The notes: generated from the letters alone by a model not told the origin. Positions 34,367-44,638 are shown, counted from the first letter of the stretch. The stretch is DNA of 64,000 nucleotides from CAJXVY01 sp031580995 (GCA_031580995.1 JAVLCC010000005.1:1-64000), one strand, 5' to 3'. Program-made: numbers and translations.

Positions 34367-35467
34367 ATGGCCGAGATAAACATTCCAGAAAACCTATTGC
34401 CTGCAGACGGACGATTCGGAGCTGGTCCAGCCAAGCTAAGGAAAGCCCAGATTGAAGCCCTCTACTCAGAGGGAAGCAAGATTATGGGCACAAGCCATAG
34501 ACAAGCACCTGTCAAAAACACAGTGAAGCGCGCCCAAGAAGGACTGCATGAACTGTTTAGGCTTCCCGAGGGCTATGAAATCATTTTGGGAAATGGTGGC
34601 TCCACTGCATTTTGGGATGCTGCTGCATTTTCTTTGGCAGAGAACAAAGCGCAGGCTTTGGTTCACGGTGAATTTGGTGGGAAGTTTGCAAAAGCACTAG
34701 AAACCCCTTGGCTTGAAAAGCCCAAGGTAATCAATGCCGATCCTGGCAGTCGTGGAGATTTCGAACCAGCAGATGAGTTTGATCTCTACGTTTATCCTCA
34801 TAACGAAACATCCACAGGCGTTGTCACCCCCGTTCACAGAGTTGGCGATGGGCTGATGCTCACTGATGCCACAAGTGCTGCCGGTGGGATTGATTTTGAA
34901 ATCACTGAAACCGATGCTTATTACTTTGCTCCGCAGAAAAATCTTGGTAGCGATGGTGGCATTTGGTTTGCTGCTGTCTCCCCCAAAGCCATTGAAAGAA
35001 TTGAATCAATAGCCACAACTCGTTACATCCCTGCGTTTTTGGATCTCAAAACTGCACTGGATAACTCAAGGCTTAATCAAACTTTGAACACCCCGGCCGT
35101 TGCCACACTTTATTTGCTTGCCGAACAGGTTGATTGGATGAATCAAAACGGTGGATTGAAATGGGCAAGTGATAGAACCAAGCAAAGTTCAGACATGCTT
35201 TATCAGTGGGCTGAGAAAAACACCTTCTCATCAGCTTTTGTTTCCAATCCAGATAATCGCTCGCAAGTTGTTGTCACAATCGATTTTGATGACACTGTTG
35301 ATGCATCCAGGGTTGCAAAAATCATGCGTGAAAATGGCATCGTTGACATCGAACCGTATCGAAAGCTTGGAAGGAACCAGCTACGAGTCGCCACATTTGT
35401 AAACACTGAGCCAGCCGAGGTGAGTGCACTGATTGAATGCCTTGACTACGTGATTGAGAGACTCTGA
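34367..35467 (+). CDS. serC: Phosphoserine transaminase
   Basis: A 366-residue class V PLP aminotransferase making 3-phosphoserine from 3-phosphohydroxypyruvate and glutamate (serine and vitamin B6 synthesis). FGAGPAKLRKAQIEAL, MGTSHRQAPVK, LGNGGSTAFWDAAAF and the PLP-lysine segment YYFAPQKNLGSDGG are all visible. It belongs to the actinobacterial type of about 370 residues. TAGACT lies about seven bases before the ATG, suggesting a -10 element and leaderless transcript. The DUF2530 gene starts on the last base of its stop codon. The serC-DUF2530-DUF3027 neighbourhood recalls Rv0882-Rv0884. Confidence 0.94.
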   Translation: MAEINIPENLLPADGRFGAGPAKLRKAQIEALYSEGSKIMGTSHRQAPVKNTVKRAQEGLHELFRLPEGYEIILGNGGSTAFWDAAAFSLAENKAQALVHGEFGGKFAKALETPWLEKPKVINADPGSRGDFEPADEFDLYVYPHNETSTGVVTPVHRVGDGLMLTDATSAAGGIDFEITETDAYYFAPQKNLGSDGGIWFAAVSPKAIERIESIATTRYIPAFLDLKTALDNSRLNQTLNTPAVATLYLLAEQVDWMNQNGGLKWASDRTKQSSDMLYQWAEKNTFSSAFVSNPDNRSQVVVTIDFDDTVDASRVAKIMRENGIVDIEPYRKLGRNQLRVATFVNTEPAEVSALIECLDYVIERL

Positions 35468-35703
35468 TGGCTAAAGTCTTTGTTCCGCATCACAAGCGCA
35501 AGCCAGATCCAGAGCCTGTGAAGACAAACCCGCAGGGTGTTTTACTACTTGGAACCCTGGTCTGGCTTTTCGTTTTGGTTATGATCCTGAGTTTTCTTGA
35601 CACGCTTAGCGCGAGTGGGTTTGGTTGGTGGCTTTACACCGCTATCGTCGGTGTCAGTTTGGGAATTGTCGGTTTTCTCTACGTTCGAATCCGCAGACTC
35701 TAG
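35467..35703 (+). CDS. DUF2530 domain membrane protein
   Basis: A 78-residue protein with a basic N-terminus (FVPHHKRKPDPEPVKTNPQG) and two transmembrane helices at about residues 28-45 and 53-72, ending RIRRL. The pattern matches the actinobacterial DUF2530 family, of unknown function. Its start overlaps the serC stop by one base. The last 52 codons lie antisense to the 3' end of DUF3027, a 159-bp tail-to-tail overlap. Both genes match families known to be neighbours, so both are likely real. Confidence 0.78.
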   Translation: MAKVFVPHHKRKPDPEPVKTNPQGVLLLGTLVWLFVLVMILSFLDTLSASGFGWWLYTAIVGVSLGIVGFLYVRIRRL

Positions 35704-36108
35704 TTCCGGCAGGTCTATTTCCACCGGTCCATCCATCCTGTTTTCATCAACATCCACCCAAGCGTCATCAGACTCTTCCTCAGTCTCCGAACCGGCATTT
35801 TGCAACGCTTCACGTTGCTCTCTGCGGGCCTTTCGATACTCAGCCAATCTGTCAGCCCAAGGTGTCCACGGAGGTGCCACCAGTGAGTCATCATTCGCCA
35901 TTAGGTTTATCTCACTGACAGTTGGAGAGCTCTTCACCGTCACTTTCGATAAAGTCACCTGCCAGTGCCAATCTGTATAACCTGGCATCAGGCATTCAAA
36001 TCTAAGCTCTGTACCCTTTGGAATCTCCTCGGTTGCTAGTAGCTCGCCGAAACTTCCCTCATCCAAAACCTCTCGCAAGGCTTCGGTTGCCACCCCGATA
36101 TCAGTCAA
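35545..36108 (-). CDS. DUF3027 family protein
   Basis: A 187-residue protein of the actinobacterial DUF3027 family (Rv0883c-like), function unknown. The folded part covers about residues 1-100, with RFECLMPGYTDWHWQVTLSK and LVAPPWTPWADRL as the visible conserved landmarks. The remaining 85 residues are acidic then Lys/Pro-rich low complexity. It follows the long cold-shock gene with an 8-bp overlap. The last 53 codons overlap DUF2530 on the opposite strand. The order DUF2530-DUF3027-cold-shock is conserved, which supports the call. Confidence 0.8.
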   Translation of the reverse strand: MTDIGVATEALREVLDEGSFGELLATEEIPKGTELRFECLMPGYTDWHWQVTLSKVTVKSSPTVSEINLMANDDSLVAPPWTPWADRLAEYRKARREQREALQNAGSETEEESDDAWVDVDENRMDGPVEIDLPELESADSNVEKTDNSQTDTDDSGVKPPTKPTRAKRVKKTQDHNQNEKPDQGSK

Positions 36109-36484
36109 CGTCTAGCTCATCAGCAACTTTGCGAAGCAAGCTGGCGACTTTCTTCCCGTGGTTATTCTCTGGGTATCGACCGCGTTGGAAATCACTTCCG
36201 AGCTGATCAAGGAAACCAATGATGTCTTCAATCAGCACAGCCATGTCTTCAGCTGGCTTGCGATTGGTTTGGCTCATCTTGGGAACTTCTAAGATTCGAA
36301 CGCTCAGAGCCTGCACACCTTTTCTTCCATCCACAATTGAAAACTCAACTCGAGACCCTGGGCGAACAGTGTTCACCCCTTCGGGTAGGGCACTTGCGTG
36401 CAGAAAGACCTCGTTGCCCTCATCGCTTGCGATGAAGCCGAAGCCCTTCTCGTCATCATAAAATTTCACTCTACCTGTTGGCAT
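36101..36484 (-). CDS. Cold-shock domain protein with C-terminal extension (Rv0871 CspB-like)
   Basis: A 127-residue protein. The first 66 residues form a cold-shock domain with RNP1 (GFGFI) and RNP2 (VFLHASAL) for single-stranded nucleic acid binding. A C-terminal extension of about 60 residues (AEDMAVLIEDIIGFLDQLG and KKVASLLRKVADELDVD) is helical and typical of the longer actinobacterial paralog. It is followed on the same strand by DUF3027 and is divergent from the XPB operon over 45-72 bp. It is probably an RNA chaperone; the extension's role is unknown. Confidence 0.9.
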   Translation of the reverse strand: MPTGRVKFYDDEKGFGFIASDEGNEVFLHASALPEGVNTVRPGSRVEFSIVDGRKGVQALSVRILEVPKMSQTNRKPAEDMAVLIEDIIGFLDQLGSDFQRGRYPENNHGKKVASLLRKVADELDVD

Positions 36485-36556
36485 ATTTTCTCTTTCTTGA
36501 GTCGGCAGATAGTTTAACCTGCAGACGGGGTGGATTTCAGGAAGTATTCTTTAACA

Positions 36557-36793
36557 ATGGCTTCATTTAATACTTCTCGTCTTGAAAACTTTTTGGCATA
36601 CGGTGCCATCGGCGTGACATCAGTCTCTCTTTTGTCAATGATCACCACCTTGCTAATGGAGCTTGGAGGTTTTGATGACCGACCGGTTATTTTGGCTCAA
36701 CTGCCCCTGATTGGCCTTCCAGTGGGCTTTATGATGATTTTGGCGATGTTGATAATGAGCTTTTTCAGAAGAGCAAAAGAAAATCGTGACTGA
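36557..36793 (+). CDS. Small two-helix membrane protein at the head of the XPB operon
   Basis: A 78-residue protein I do not recognise. It has two hydrophobic helices, about residues 14-37 (YGAIGVTSVSLLSMITTLL) and 52-70 (IGLPVGFMMILAMLIMSFF), then a basic tail RRAKENRD. The ATG at 36557 is preferred; a GTG at 36530 would add nine polar residues. TATTCT and TTAACA upstream could be promoter elements and the transcript may be nearly leaderless. The stop overlaps the following helicase-associated gene, so it is the first gene of that operon. Confidence 0.6.
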   Translation: MASFNTSRLENFLAYGAIGVTSVSLLSMITTLLMELGGFDDRPVILAQLPLIGLPVGFMMILAMLIMSFFRRAKENRD

Positions 36794-38438
36794 GCAGCTG
36801 GTACTAGCAAATTTGCTGCAGCAGAAAACTGATTCGGAATTAGCATCACTGGTCCGCGTAAGAAAAATAAACCTGCAAAGAATTAATGACTTTTTTGATT
36901 TAGCAAAACAGTTTTTGAATAAAAAAAAGATTGAACCCGTTATCCAATCACTTTCTAGAGAACAACTTTTGGCAATCAAAACTGAATCCAACTCGGAGCT
37001 GATCGATCAGTTGCTGTTTGGGGCCGATAGCAAATTATTCGAATCCATGGAATCACTGTTTGCGGAATTGGAGATTCCGGCTGAGGTGGAAATCCCCAGT
37101 GTCACTGCAAGTGATGTTGACCGCGCAGCAATCAACGCCCACTACACCCTGTTGGCGATAACCGAGATTTTGGTGCAGGTGGACAGCCACCCAATTAGAG
37201 CAACAGCTCGAGGAGTTGCAGTCAGTGATGCCAAATGGATTGGTCGCATGCTTGGCTGGGACCCAACAGATATCTCCCACGCATTTGACCTAGCGGCAAT
37301 TTCTGAATTGATCCAGCCAATTGATGGTAGGTGGCAACTGACCGAGAACAGCGAGCGCTGGCAAATTCAGGATGCCAAACAAAAGCTATCTTGGTTTTTG
37401 CATGCGATCGCATCAATGGATGAAAACCTGCCGCTGGATTTAAAACCAGGACAACAAATAGAAGCTGTTATCAAAAATCAGTATCCGCTTTTTAAAACCC
37501 CCCACCCACTGAATAATTTTTCTAACCTGCTTGCCTTGGCTGTTGATGGCTTCGCCACAGAGTTGATTCAAACTCTTAGCACCGAAGGCCCAGAAGCTTG
37601 CGCGGAAGAAATCGCCTCTCACCTTCCAAAACCTGTGAATCAACTAATTGTGCAGGCGGATCTAACAATGATTGCCCCAGGCCCGATTGACTATCCAACC
37701 GATAGACAAATAAGACTTTTTGCGGAACCAGAGAGTGTTTCACTGGCGAGTAATTTCAGACTCACCACCACCAGTGTTGTGCACGGAATGGAATGTGGTC
37801 TCACTGCCGATGACATCAAAGCCACTTTGGACCGATTATCAACCACTGAAATCCCGCAACCGGTTGAGTATCTGCTAAAAGATGCCACTGAAAAATTTGG
37901 ATCGCTGACCATCATTAGCTCAGCAAAGGGATCAATCATCGAAGCCCGAGATCCCGCAATGCTTGCCCAAATCAAAAACCAATCTGAACTTAGGGCCTTC
38001 CACTTCGTTCCCATCACTGAAAATCAAATGCTGAGTAAGCACGACAGCGACCTGCTGTATTTCAACATCAGAAGTTGCGGCTATCCAATCATTCGAATCG
38101 ATGAACAGTCGCAGGTGATTTCACCACGCAAAAGCCCTGCAAAAACTATTGAGGCGGAGGATGACCTGGTTGAGCAAATCGCCAAGCTTCGCTCCTCCAC
38201 CCCGGGAGATTTCACCGAAGCTGAGATGGGAATCAATCGCCAACTGGAACTGAGTTTGAAGAATAAAGTTACGGTTGAAGTTGTTGTTAGCACTCGAGAT
38301 GGTAGCCAAGTGAGCTTTGAATTATTACCAACCTCCCTATCCGCAGGTAGGTTACGTGGCAAGGATATGCACGCTGAGACCGAACGCACGCTACCGGTTT
38401 CAAAAATTGTTTCGGTGAGGATGGGGGAGGCTCAATGA
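36786..38438 (+). CDS. Helicase-associated (Helicase_C_3 type) protein, XPB partner
   Basis: A 550-residue protein equivalent to Rv0862c, which always sits just before the XPB helicase in actinobacteria. It has no Walker motifs. An N-terminal alpha-helical part (about 1-110) contains many E/L/K residues, and a wing-helix-like part near 130-230 has LGWDPTDISHAFDLAAIS. A domain with VNQLIVQADLTMIAPGPIDY followed by RLFAEPESVSLASNFRLT is the hallmark of the Helicase_C_3/XPB-N family. It may load or regulate the helicase; this is inference. The GTG start overlaps the previous gene and its stop overlaps XPB (ATGA). Confidence 0.88.
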   Translation: MTEQLVLANLLQQKTDSELASLVRVRKINLQRINDFFDLAKQFLNKKKIEPVIQSLSREQLLAIKTESNSELIDQLLFGADSKLFESMESLFAELEIPAEVEIPSVTASDVDRAAINAHYTLLAITEILVQVDSHPIRATARGVAVSDAKWIGRMLGWDPTDISHAFDLAAISELIQPIDGRWQLTENSERWQIQDAKQKLSWFLHAIASMDENLPLDLKPGQQIEAVIKNQYPLFKTPHPLNNFSNLLALAVDGFATELIQTLSTEGPEACAEEIASHLPKPVNQLIVQADLTMIAPGPIDYPTDRQIRLFAEPESVSLASNFRLTTTSVVHGMECGLTADDIKATLDRLSTTEIPQPVEYLLKDATEKFGSLTIISSAKGSIIEARDPAMLAQIKNQSELRAFHFVPITENQMLSKHDSDLLYFNIRSCGYPIIRIDEQSQVISPRKSPAKTIEAEDDLVEQIAKLRSSTPGDFTEAEMGINRQLELSLKNKVTVEVVVSTRDGSQVSFELLPTSLSAGRLRGKDMHAETERTLPVSKIVSVRMGEAQ

Positions 38439-40063
38439 GTGGTCCGCTGATTGTTCAAAGCGACAAGACCGCCCTTTTAGAAATAGATCACCCCGATGCA
38501 ATAAATGCAAGACATGATCTTTCAATCTTTGCGGAATTGGAAAGAGCTCCAGAGCACATCCACACCTACCGCATCACAAAACTTGGACTATGGAATGCCA
38601 GGGCTGCCGGTCACGACAGTCAGTTTGTGATTGATGTTTTAGAAAAATACTCTAAATACCCAATCCCGCCAGCAGTCACCAAAGACATAGCCGATCTAAT
38701 GTCTCGCTATGGAAAACTGCACATCCAACGAGATGATGAAAATAGATTGCTACTACTCAGTGATGACAAAGCAGTTTTAGCAGAGGTTGGCAGACAGAAA
38801 AAAATAAAAGAACTAATCACAGAGCCTGTGGTTGGTGGTTTTGTTTTGGCCGAATGGGCAAGAGGAGCTGTCAAACAGGAATTATTGAAAATTGGCTGGC
38901 CCGCTGAAGATCTAGCGGGTTATGCAAAGGGTGAACCAATGGCGATTGAGCTAGACACCGAGAACTGGTCACTGAGGGATTATCAAACACAGGCCGTGAA
39001 TAGATTCAATGAACTGGGTAGTGGTGTGGTTGTGTTGCCCTGTGGGGCCGGCAAAACCCTGGTGGGTGCAGCTGCGATGGCAGAGATAAAAACAAACACA
39101 TTGATTTTGGTCACCAATTCCGTCTCCGCAAGACAGTGGCGGGAAGAGTTAGTAAACAGAACAACTCTGACTGAGGATCAAATCGCTGAATATTCTGGAT
39201 CCAGCAAAGACCTAGCCGAGGTCACCATAGCCACCTATCAGATTCTGACCACCAAAAGAGGTGGGCAGTATCGACACCTTGAATTACTAAATGCCCGCGA
39301 CTGGGGTCTGATTGTCTATGACGAGGTGCATCTGCTACCTGCGCCAATATTTAAAATGACCGCCGAGCTGCAAGCAAAGAGACGTCTTGGGTTGACGGCA
39401 ACCTTGGTAAGAGAAGACGGTCGCGAGGGTGATGTGTTTAGTTTGATTGGACCCAAACGCTTTGACGCTTTATGGAAAGACATTGAAGCTGAGGGTTATA
39501 TCGCCCCGGCGAACTGTTACGAGGTTCGAATCCCGCTAACTGATGAAAAGCGCATGGAGTATGCAATTGCCCAACAAGAAGAACGTTTCCGAATAGCTTC
39601 CACAATTGATGAAAAAATTGCGCTGACTAAACAAATCTTGAAAAACCACCCGGGTGAACCAGCGCTGATCATCGGACAGTATCTGGACCAAATCGAACAG
39701 TTTTCTAAAACATTGGACATTCCAAAACTCACCGGAGAGACCCCGGTGGATGAAAGAGAAAGACTTTATAAGGCATTCAGGGAAGGAACTATTCCCGCTT
39801 TGGTAGTCAGTAGAGTGGCCAATTTCTCAGTGGATCTTCCCGAAGCAAGTGTCGCTATTCAGGTGAGTGGCTCCTTTGGATCAAGGCAAGAAGAGGCGCA
39901 GCGTTTGGGAAGAGTGATGCGACCCAAAGCCGATGGTCGCTCAGCGCATTTTTACACCCTGATTTCAAGAGACACCGTCGAGCAAGACTTTGCTCAAAAC
40001 CGTCAGCGGTTTCTAGCTGAACAGGGCTATGGCTATCAAATCATTGATTCAGACCAGCTCTAA
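38435..40063 (+). CDS. XPB/Ssl2-type DNA repair helicase
   Basis: A 542-residue superfamily II helicase. An N-terminal damage-recognition-like region precedes Walker A LPCGAGKTLVGAAAM (GAGKT at 204-208), DEVH near residue 297 (LIVYDEVHLLPAP), motif III GLTATLVREDGREGD (the RED loop and ThM-like region), and motif VI QRLGRVMRPKADGR. Family members are 3'-5' helicases; in actinobacteria ATP-dependent unwinding has been reported for the XPB homologs. GGGAGG precedes the ATG. It is coupled to its partner gene and ends before a two-component system after 24 bp. Confidence 0.94.
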   Translation: MSGPLIVQSDKTALLEIDHPDAINARHDLSIFAELERAPEHIHTYRITKLGLWNARAAGHDSQFVIDVLEKYSKYPIPPAVTKDIADLMSRYGKLHIQRDDENRLLLLSDDKAVLAEVGRQKKIKELITEPVVGGFVLAEWARGAVKQELLKIGWPAEDLAGYAKGEPMAIELDTENWSLRDYQTQAVNRFNELGSGVVVLPCGAGKTLVGAAAMAEIKTNTLILVTNSVSARQWREELVNRTTLTEDQIAEYSGSSKDLAEVTIATYQILTTKRGGQYRHLELLNARDWGLIVYDEVHLLPAPIFKMTAELQAKRRLGLTATLVREDGREGDVFSLIGPKRFDALWKDIEAEGYIAPANCYEVRIPLTDEKRMEYAIAQQEERFRIASTIDEKIALTKQILKNHPGEPALIIGQYLDQIEQFSKTLDIPKLTGETPVDERERLYKAFREGTIPALVVSRVANFSVDLPEASVAIQVSGSFGSRQEEAQRLGRVMRPKADGRSAHFYTLISRDTVEQDFAQNRQRFLAEQGYGYQIIDSDQL

Positions 40064-40087
40064 CTCCCCCAGCTAACTCTCAGGAAT

Positions 40088-40807
40088 ATGTCAGACAACA
40101 ATGAGATTATTCTCAGTATGAGTGATATCAAAGTATTAGTCGTCGATGACGAACCAAACATCCGTGACTTGTTGTCCGCAAGTTTGAAATTTGCAGGCTA
40201 CGAAGTTCAAACCGCAATCAATGGCAAACAAGCAATCGAATCTGCCGTCACCTGGCAACCAGACATAGTTGTTTTGGATGTGATGCTTCCGGATATGAAC
40301 GGTTTCAGCATCACTAAAAAACTTCGTTCAATGGATGTCACCACACCTGTTTTGTTTCTAACCGCCAGAGATGAAACCCAAGACAAAATAACTGGGTTGA
40401 CAGTTGGTGGTGATGACTATGTGACAAAGCCATTTAGTTTGGATGAAATCCTTGCCAGGCTGCAAGCAATCCTTAGAAGATCCTCCGCTCAAGAATTGCA
40501 GGCATCGGTTATAAAAGTCGGTGAATTAGAAATCAATGAGGACGCTCACGAGGTTCTGGTGAACGGTTCCATGGTTGATCTCTCCCCCACCGAGTATCAG
40601 TTGCTCAGGTATCTCGCAGTAAATGCAAATAGAGTGCTAACGAAGGCACAGATTCTTGACCACGTGTGGGAATATGACTTCAATGGAGAGATGGGAATTG
40701 TGGAAAGCTACGTTTCCTATCTTCGAAAGAAACTAGACCCCGTGAGCAGCAAACCACTGATAACCACCAAACGCGGTGTCGGATACATGATTAAGGCAGA
40801 CAGCTAG
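40088..40807 (+). CDS. OmpR/PhoB family response regulator
   Basis: A 239-residue regulator. The receiver domain has VLVVDDEPNIRDLL, phosphoacceptor Asp64 in IVVLDVMLPDMNG and the conserved Lys in YVTKPFSLDE. The winged-helix DNA-binding domain has LSPTEYQLLRYLAVNANRVL and VWEYDFNGEMGIVESYVSYL, ending RGVGYMIKA. It resembles the TrcR/MprA group, but the target cannot be read. The ATG is at 40088; an ATG at 40121 is a possible alternative start. The kinase gene begins immediately after its stop. Confidence 0.93.
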   Translation: MSDNNEIILSMSDIKVLVVDDEPNIRDLLSASLKFAGYEVQTAINGKQAIESAVTWQPDIVVLDVMLPDMNGFSITKKLRSMDVTTPVLFLTARDETQDKITGLTVGGDDYVTKPFSLDEILARLQAILRRSSAQELQASVIKVGELEINEDAHEVLVNGSMVDLSPTEYQLLRYLAVNANRVLTKAQILDHVWEYDFNGEMGIVESYVSYLRKKLDPVSSKPLITTKRGVGYMIKADS

Positions 40808-42286
40808 TTGCGAATTGGCAATTTATTAGATCGAGTTTCACTCAGAAGCAAGCTAACCGCCTTGGCGGTAATGCTGATTGCACTTCTGTTGGCTGGTTCC
40901 TCGATTTCAACAGTTGCCCTTTTGAGAACCTATCTCCAATCAAACACCGACACTTTGCTCAGCGCCACTGTTTCGCAGCTAAAAAATGAAAACCCCGCCT
41001 CCTTGGAATTTCGAATGGGTGCGGGGCTTATCAACCTTCCTTCGCTACCCAGTGGTTACTACATAGCCTTTGTTGGCAAAGATGGTGACCTTGCCCTGGG
41101 TCTGGTGGCAAGCGGTAGTGAGTCAAGAGTGGTTCCAAACGTAAGTGGTCTGGATTTAGATTTTGTTAGATCAACACAGGGAATCCCTTTTGATGTTGAG
41201 GTTGAAACAGAAGCTCGGGATGTTGAATACAGAGTTGTTGCCGAACCATTGACCCGATTTCAAGGTTCGGTGGTCATAGCACTTCCCGTGAATGAAAACA
41301 GAAGATTGATCGCTGAGTATTCAGCCATTGGTGGTCGAGTTGGTTTGGTTATCTTGGTGCTGGCAGGATTTTCAATTTGGCTAACAATTTCTTCTGCTCT
41401 GAGACCACTTCGAGAAGTGGAGAGAGCTGCCAAAGATGTTGAACAGGGAAACTTCCAGAAACGGCTTTTAGAAAAGCCCGAGAACACAGAAATAGGAAAG
41501 CTAAATAAGTCTTTGAACTCCATGCTCGACGGGGTTGAAAATGCCTTTATCGCCAGGGGTAAAACTCTGGATCAAATGCGCAGATTTTTATCCGATGCAA
41601 GCCATGAACTGAGAACACCGCTAGCGAGCGTGCAGGGTTATGCGGAGTTGTATCGCATGGGGGCAATGAAGAAAAAAGCAGATGTTTCAGAAGCTATGGA
41701 GAGAATTGAAGCTGAGGCTAAACGCATGAGCGGATTGGTTGACAATCTGTTGACGCTAACTCGACTAGACGAACTAAGTGAACTGGAAAAAACCGAGGCG
41801 GATGTTTTGGCAATAGCTCGATCCGCAGTTCAAGATGCGCAAGCAGCCAATTTAGATAACGACTTTGAAATCTGTGATTTGGCAGGAGCGGATCTTCCAG
41901 AGGCGAAGCAACTCAGAGCGGAAGTTGATTCAAATCAGATCAAACAGGTATTTACCAATCTTTTAGCCAACGCTGCAAGATTCAGCCCCGCTGATAAACC
42001 AGTTTCAGTTTCTTTGGGTGAATCCGATGAAGGACTTGTCATCAAAGTCATTGACCGAGGCGAGGGAATCCCAGAGCAGTTCCGCGAGAAAGTTTTTGAT
42101 CGTTTTTATCGAGTAGATAATTCAAGAAACAACGAAACCGGCGGCAGTGGTCTGGGGCTTGCGATTGTGAAATCAATAGTTGAGGCTCATCACGGCAGTA
42201 TTGAAATCAAGGAAACAGAGGGTGGCGGAGCTACCTTTGAAATCCTTTTGCCCATCACCCAAGATTCCACAGTTACTAACAGCTAG
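40808..42286 (+). CDS. Sensor histidine kinase
   Basis: A 492-residue membrane kinase paired with the preceding regulator. One helix at about 16-37 (LTALAVMLIALLLAGSSIST) and another near 173-195 flank an extracytoplasmic sensor domain of about 140 residues. A HAMP domain follows. HisKA has FLSDASHELRTPLASV with the phosphoacceptor His. The HATPase_c domain has N (NLLANAARF), G1 (VIDRGEGIPE) and G2 (GGSGLGLAIV) boxes. The start is TTG directly after the regulator stop. The stimulus is unknown. Confidence 0.92.
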   Translation: MRIGNLLDRVSLRSKLTALAVMLIALLLAGSSISTVALLRTYLQSNTDTLLSATVSQLKNENPASLEFRMGAGLINLPSLPSGYYIAFVGKDGDLALGLVASGSESRVVPNVSGLDLDFVRSTQGIPFDVEVETEARDVEYRVVAEPLTRFQGSVVIALPVNENRRLIAEYSAIGGRVGLVILVLAGFSIWLTISSALRPLREVERAAKDVEQGNFQKRLLEKPENTEIGKLNKSLNSMLDGVENAFIARGKTLDQMRRFLSDASHELRTPLASVQGYAELYRMGAMKKKADVSEAMERIEAEAKRMSGLVDNLLTLTRLDELSELEKTEADVLAIARSAVQDAQAANLDNDFEICDLAGADLPEAKQLRAEVDSNQIKQVFTNLLANAARFSPADKPVSVSLGESDEGLVIKVIDRGEGIPEQFREKVFDRFYRVDNSRNNETGGSGLGLAIVKSIVEAHHGSIEIKETEGGGATFEILLPITQDSTVTNS

Positions 42287-42331
42287 GTATTCAAGCCAAT
42301 CAAGCTATTTGAAATAGGCAATGATTTTGGC

Positions 42332-42619
42332 ATGCCCCAATTTTCAGTAGACAGTGAAAGAGTAATGGCCGCCAATGGCACCATCCAGGCCACCATTGGA
42401 CGTTTGAAATCTGAGGTGGACACTCTCCACACCCAGCTCATTGCCTTGCAAGATTCTTGGCAGGGTCAGGCTTCCACCAGTTTTCAAGAGCTGGTCGTTC
42501 GTTGGCGAACAACATCGGATTCGGTTGATGCGCAGCTAGCTGAGCTAGGTTCCGCTTTGGCTTATGCCGCCCAGCAGTATTCAGAGATTGAACAGGCCAA
42601 CCAAAGATTGTTTTTATAA
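42332..42619 (+). CDS. WXG100 family protein (orphan ESAT-6-like)
   Basis: A 95-residue helical hairpin protein. The turn carries the W-x-G motif (Trp43-Gln-Gly45 in DSWQGQAS), and the C-terminal helix has a Y-x-x-x-E motif (YSEIE) like the type VII secretion signal. No paired WXG100 gene and no eccC or other ESX component lies in the window. It follows the sensor kinase by 45 bp and ends in a strong terminator. It may be secreted by an ESX system elsewhere or have lost that role. Confidence 0.85.
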   Translation: MPQFSVDSERVMAANGTIQATIGRLKSEVDTLHTQLIALQDSWQGQASTSFQELVVRWRTTSDSVDAQLAELGSALAYAAQQYSEIEQANQRLFL

Positions 42620-42656
42620 AAAAACAGGGTGACCAATTTGGCCACCCTGTTTTTTG
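42620..42656. terminator. Bidirectional rho-independent terminator
   Basis: AAACAGGGTG pairs with CACCCTGTTT around an 11-nt loop, flanked by an A-run on one side and a T-run on the other. It lies between the convergent WXG100 and groEL genes and can stop both. Confidence 0.85.
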
Positions 42657-42666
42657 TGAACTTTTT

Positions 42667-44295
<1,629 letters not shown>

Positions 44296-44325
44296 TTATC
44301 TCCCGTTGCTCTTAAAACGAATTAG

Positions 44326-44352
44326 TTAGCACTCCCATAACAAGAGTGCTAA
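44326..44352 (-). promoter_or_regulatory. CIRCE operator 1 (perfect)
   Basis: TTAGCACTC-N9-GAGTGCTAA, a perfect match to the HrcA-binding CIRCE consensus, lies 36 bp upstream of the groEL start. Confidence 0.95.
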
Positions 44353-44359
44353 CTAATTT

Positions 44360-44386
44360 TTAGCACTCTAAGTCAAAGAGTGCAAG
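44360..44386 (-). promoter_or_regulatory. CIRCE operator 2 (near-perfect)
   Basis: TTAGCACTC-N9-GAGTGCAAG: the left arm is perfect and the right arm has two mismatches. It starts seven bases after the first CIRCE, giving tandem HrcA sites upstream of groEL. Confidence 0.88.
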
Positions 44387-44413
44387 CTAACGAGATTATT
44401 GTTTTAAGAAAAC

Positions 44414-44617
44414 TTATTCAACAATGCTGACATCTTGAGCCTGTGGACCCTTAGGACCATCTGTTAGCTCAAACTCAACACGCTGATTTTCTTCTAGATT
44501 TTTGAATCCGTTTGAATTGATTGCACTGTAGTGAACAAACACGTCAGCGCCGCCATCCTGGGCAATGAAACCAAAGCCTTTTTCTGAATTGAACCACTTA
44601 ACTACTCCGGTGGCCAT
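44414..44617 (-). CDS. Cold-shock protein CspA-type
   Basis: A 67-residue single cold-shock domain protein binding single-stranded RNA/DNA as an RNA chaperone. RNP1 is seen in [11 protein letters not shown] and RNP2 in VFVHYSAI; the N-terminus [12 protein letters not shown] is canonical. Its 5' leader is about 100-130 nt long and carries a hairpin just ahead of the ribosome binding site, which may control translation. It is the second cold-shock domain protein in the window, the first being the longer form at 36101. Confidence 0.95.
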   Translation of the reverse strand: MATGVVKWFNSEKGFGFIAQDGGADVFVHYSAINSNGFKNLEENQRVEFELTDGPKGPQAQDVSIVE

Positions 44618-44638
44618 AACTACCTCTTCCTTACTATT

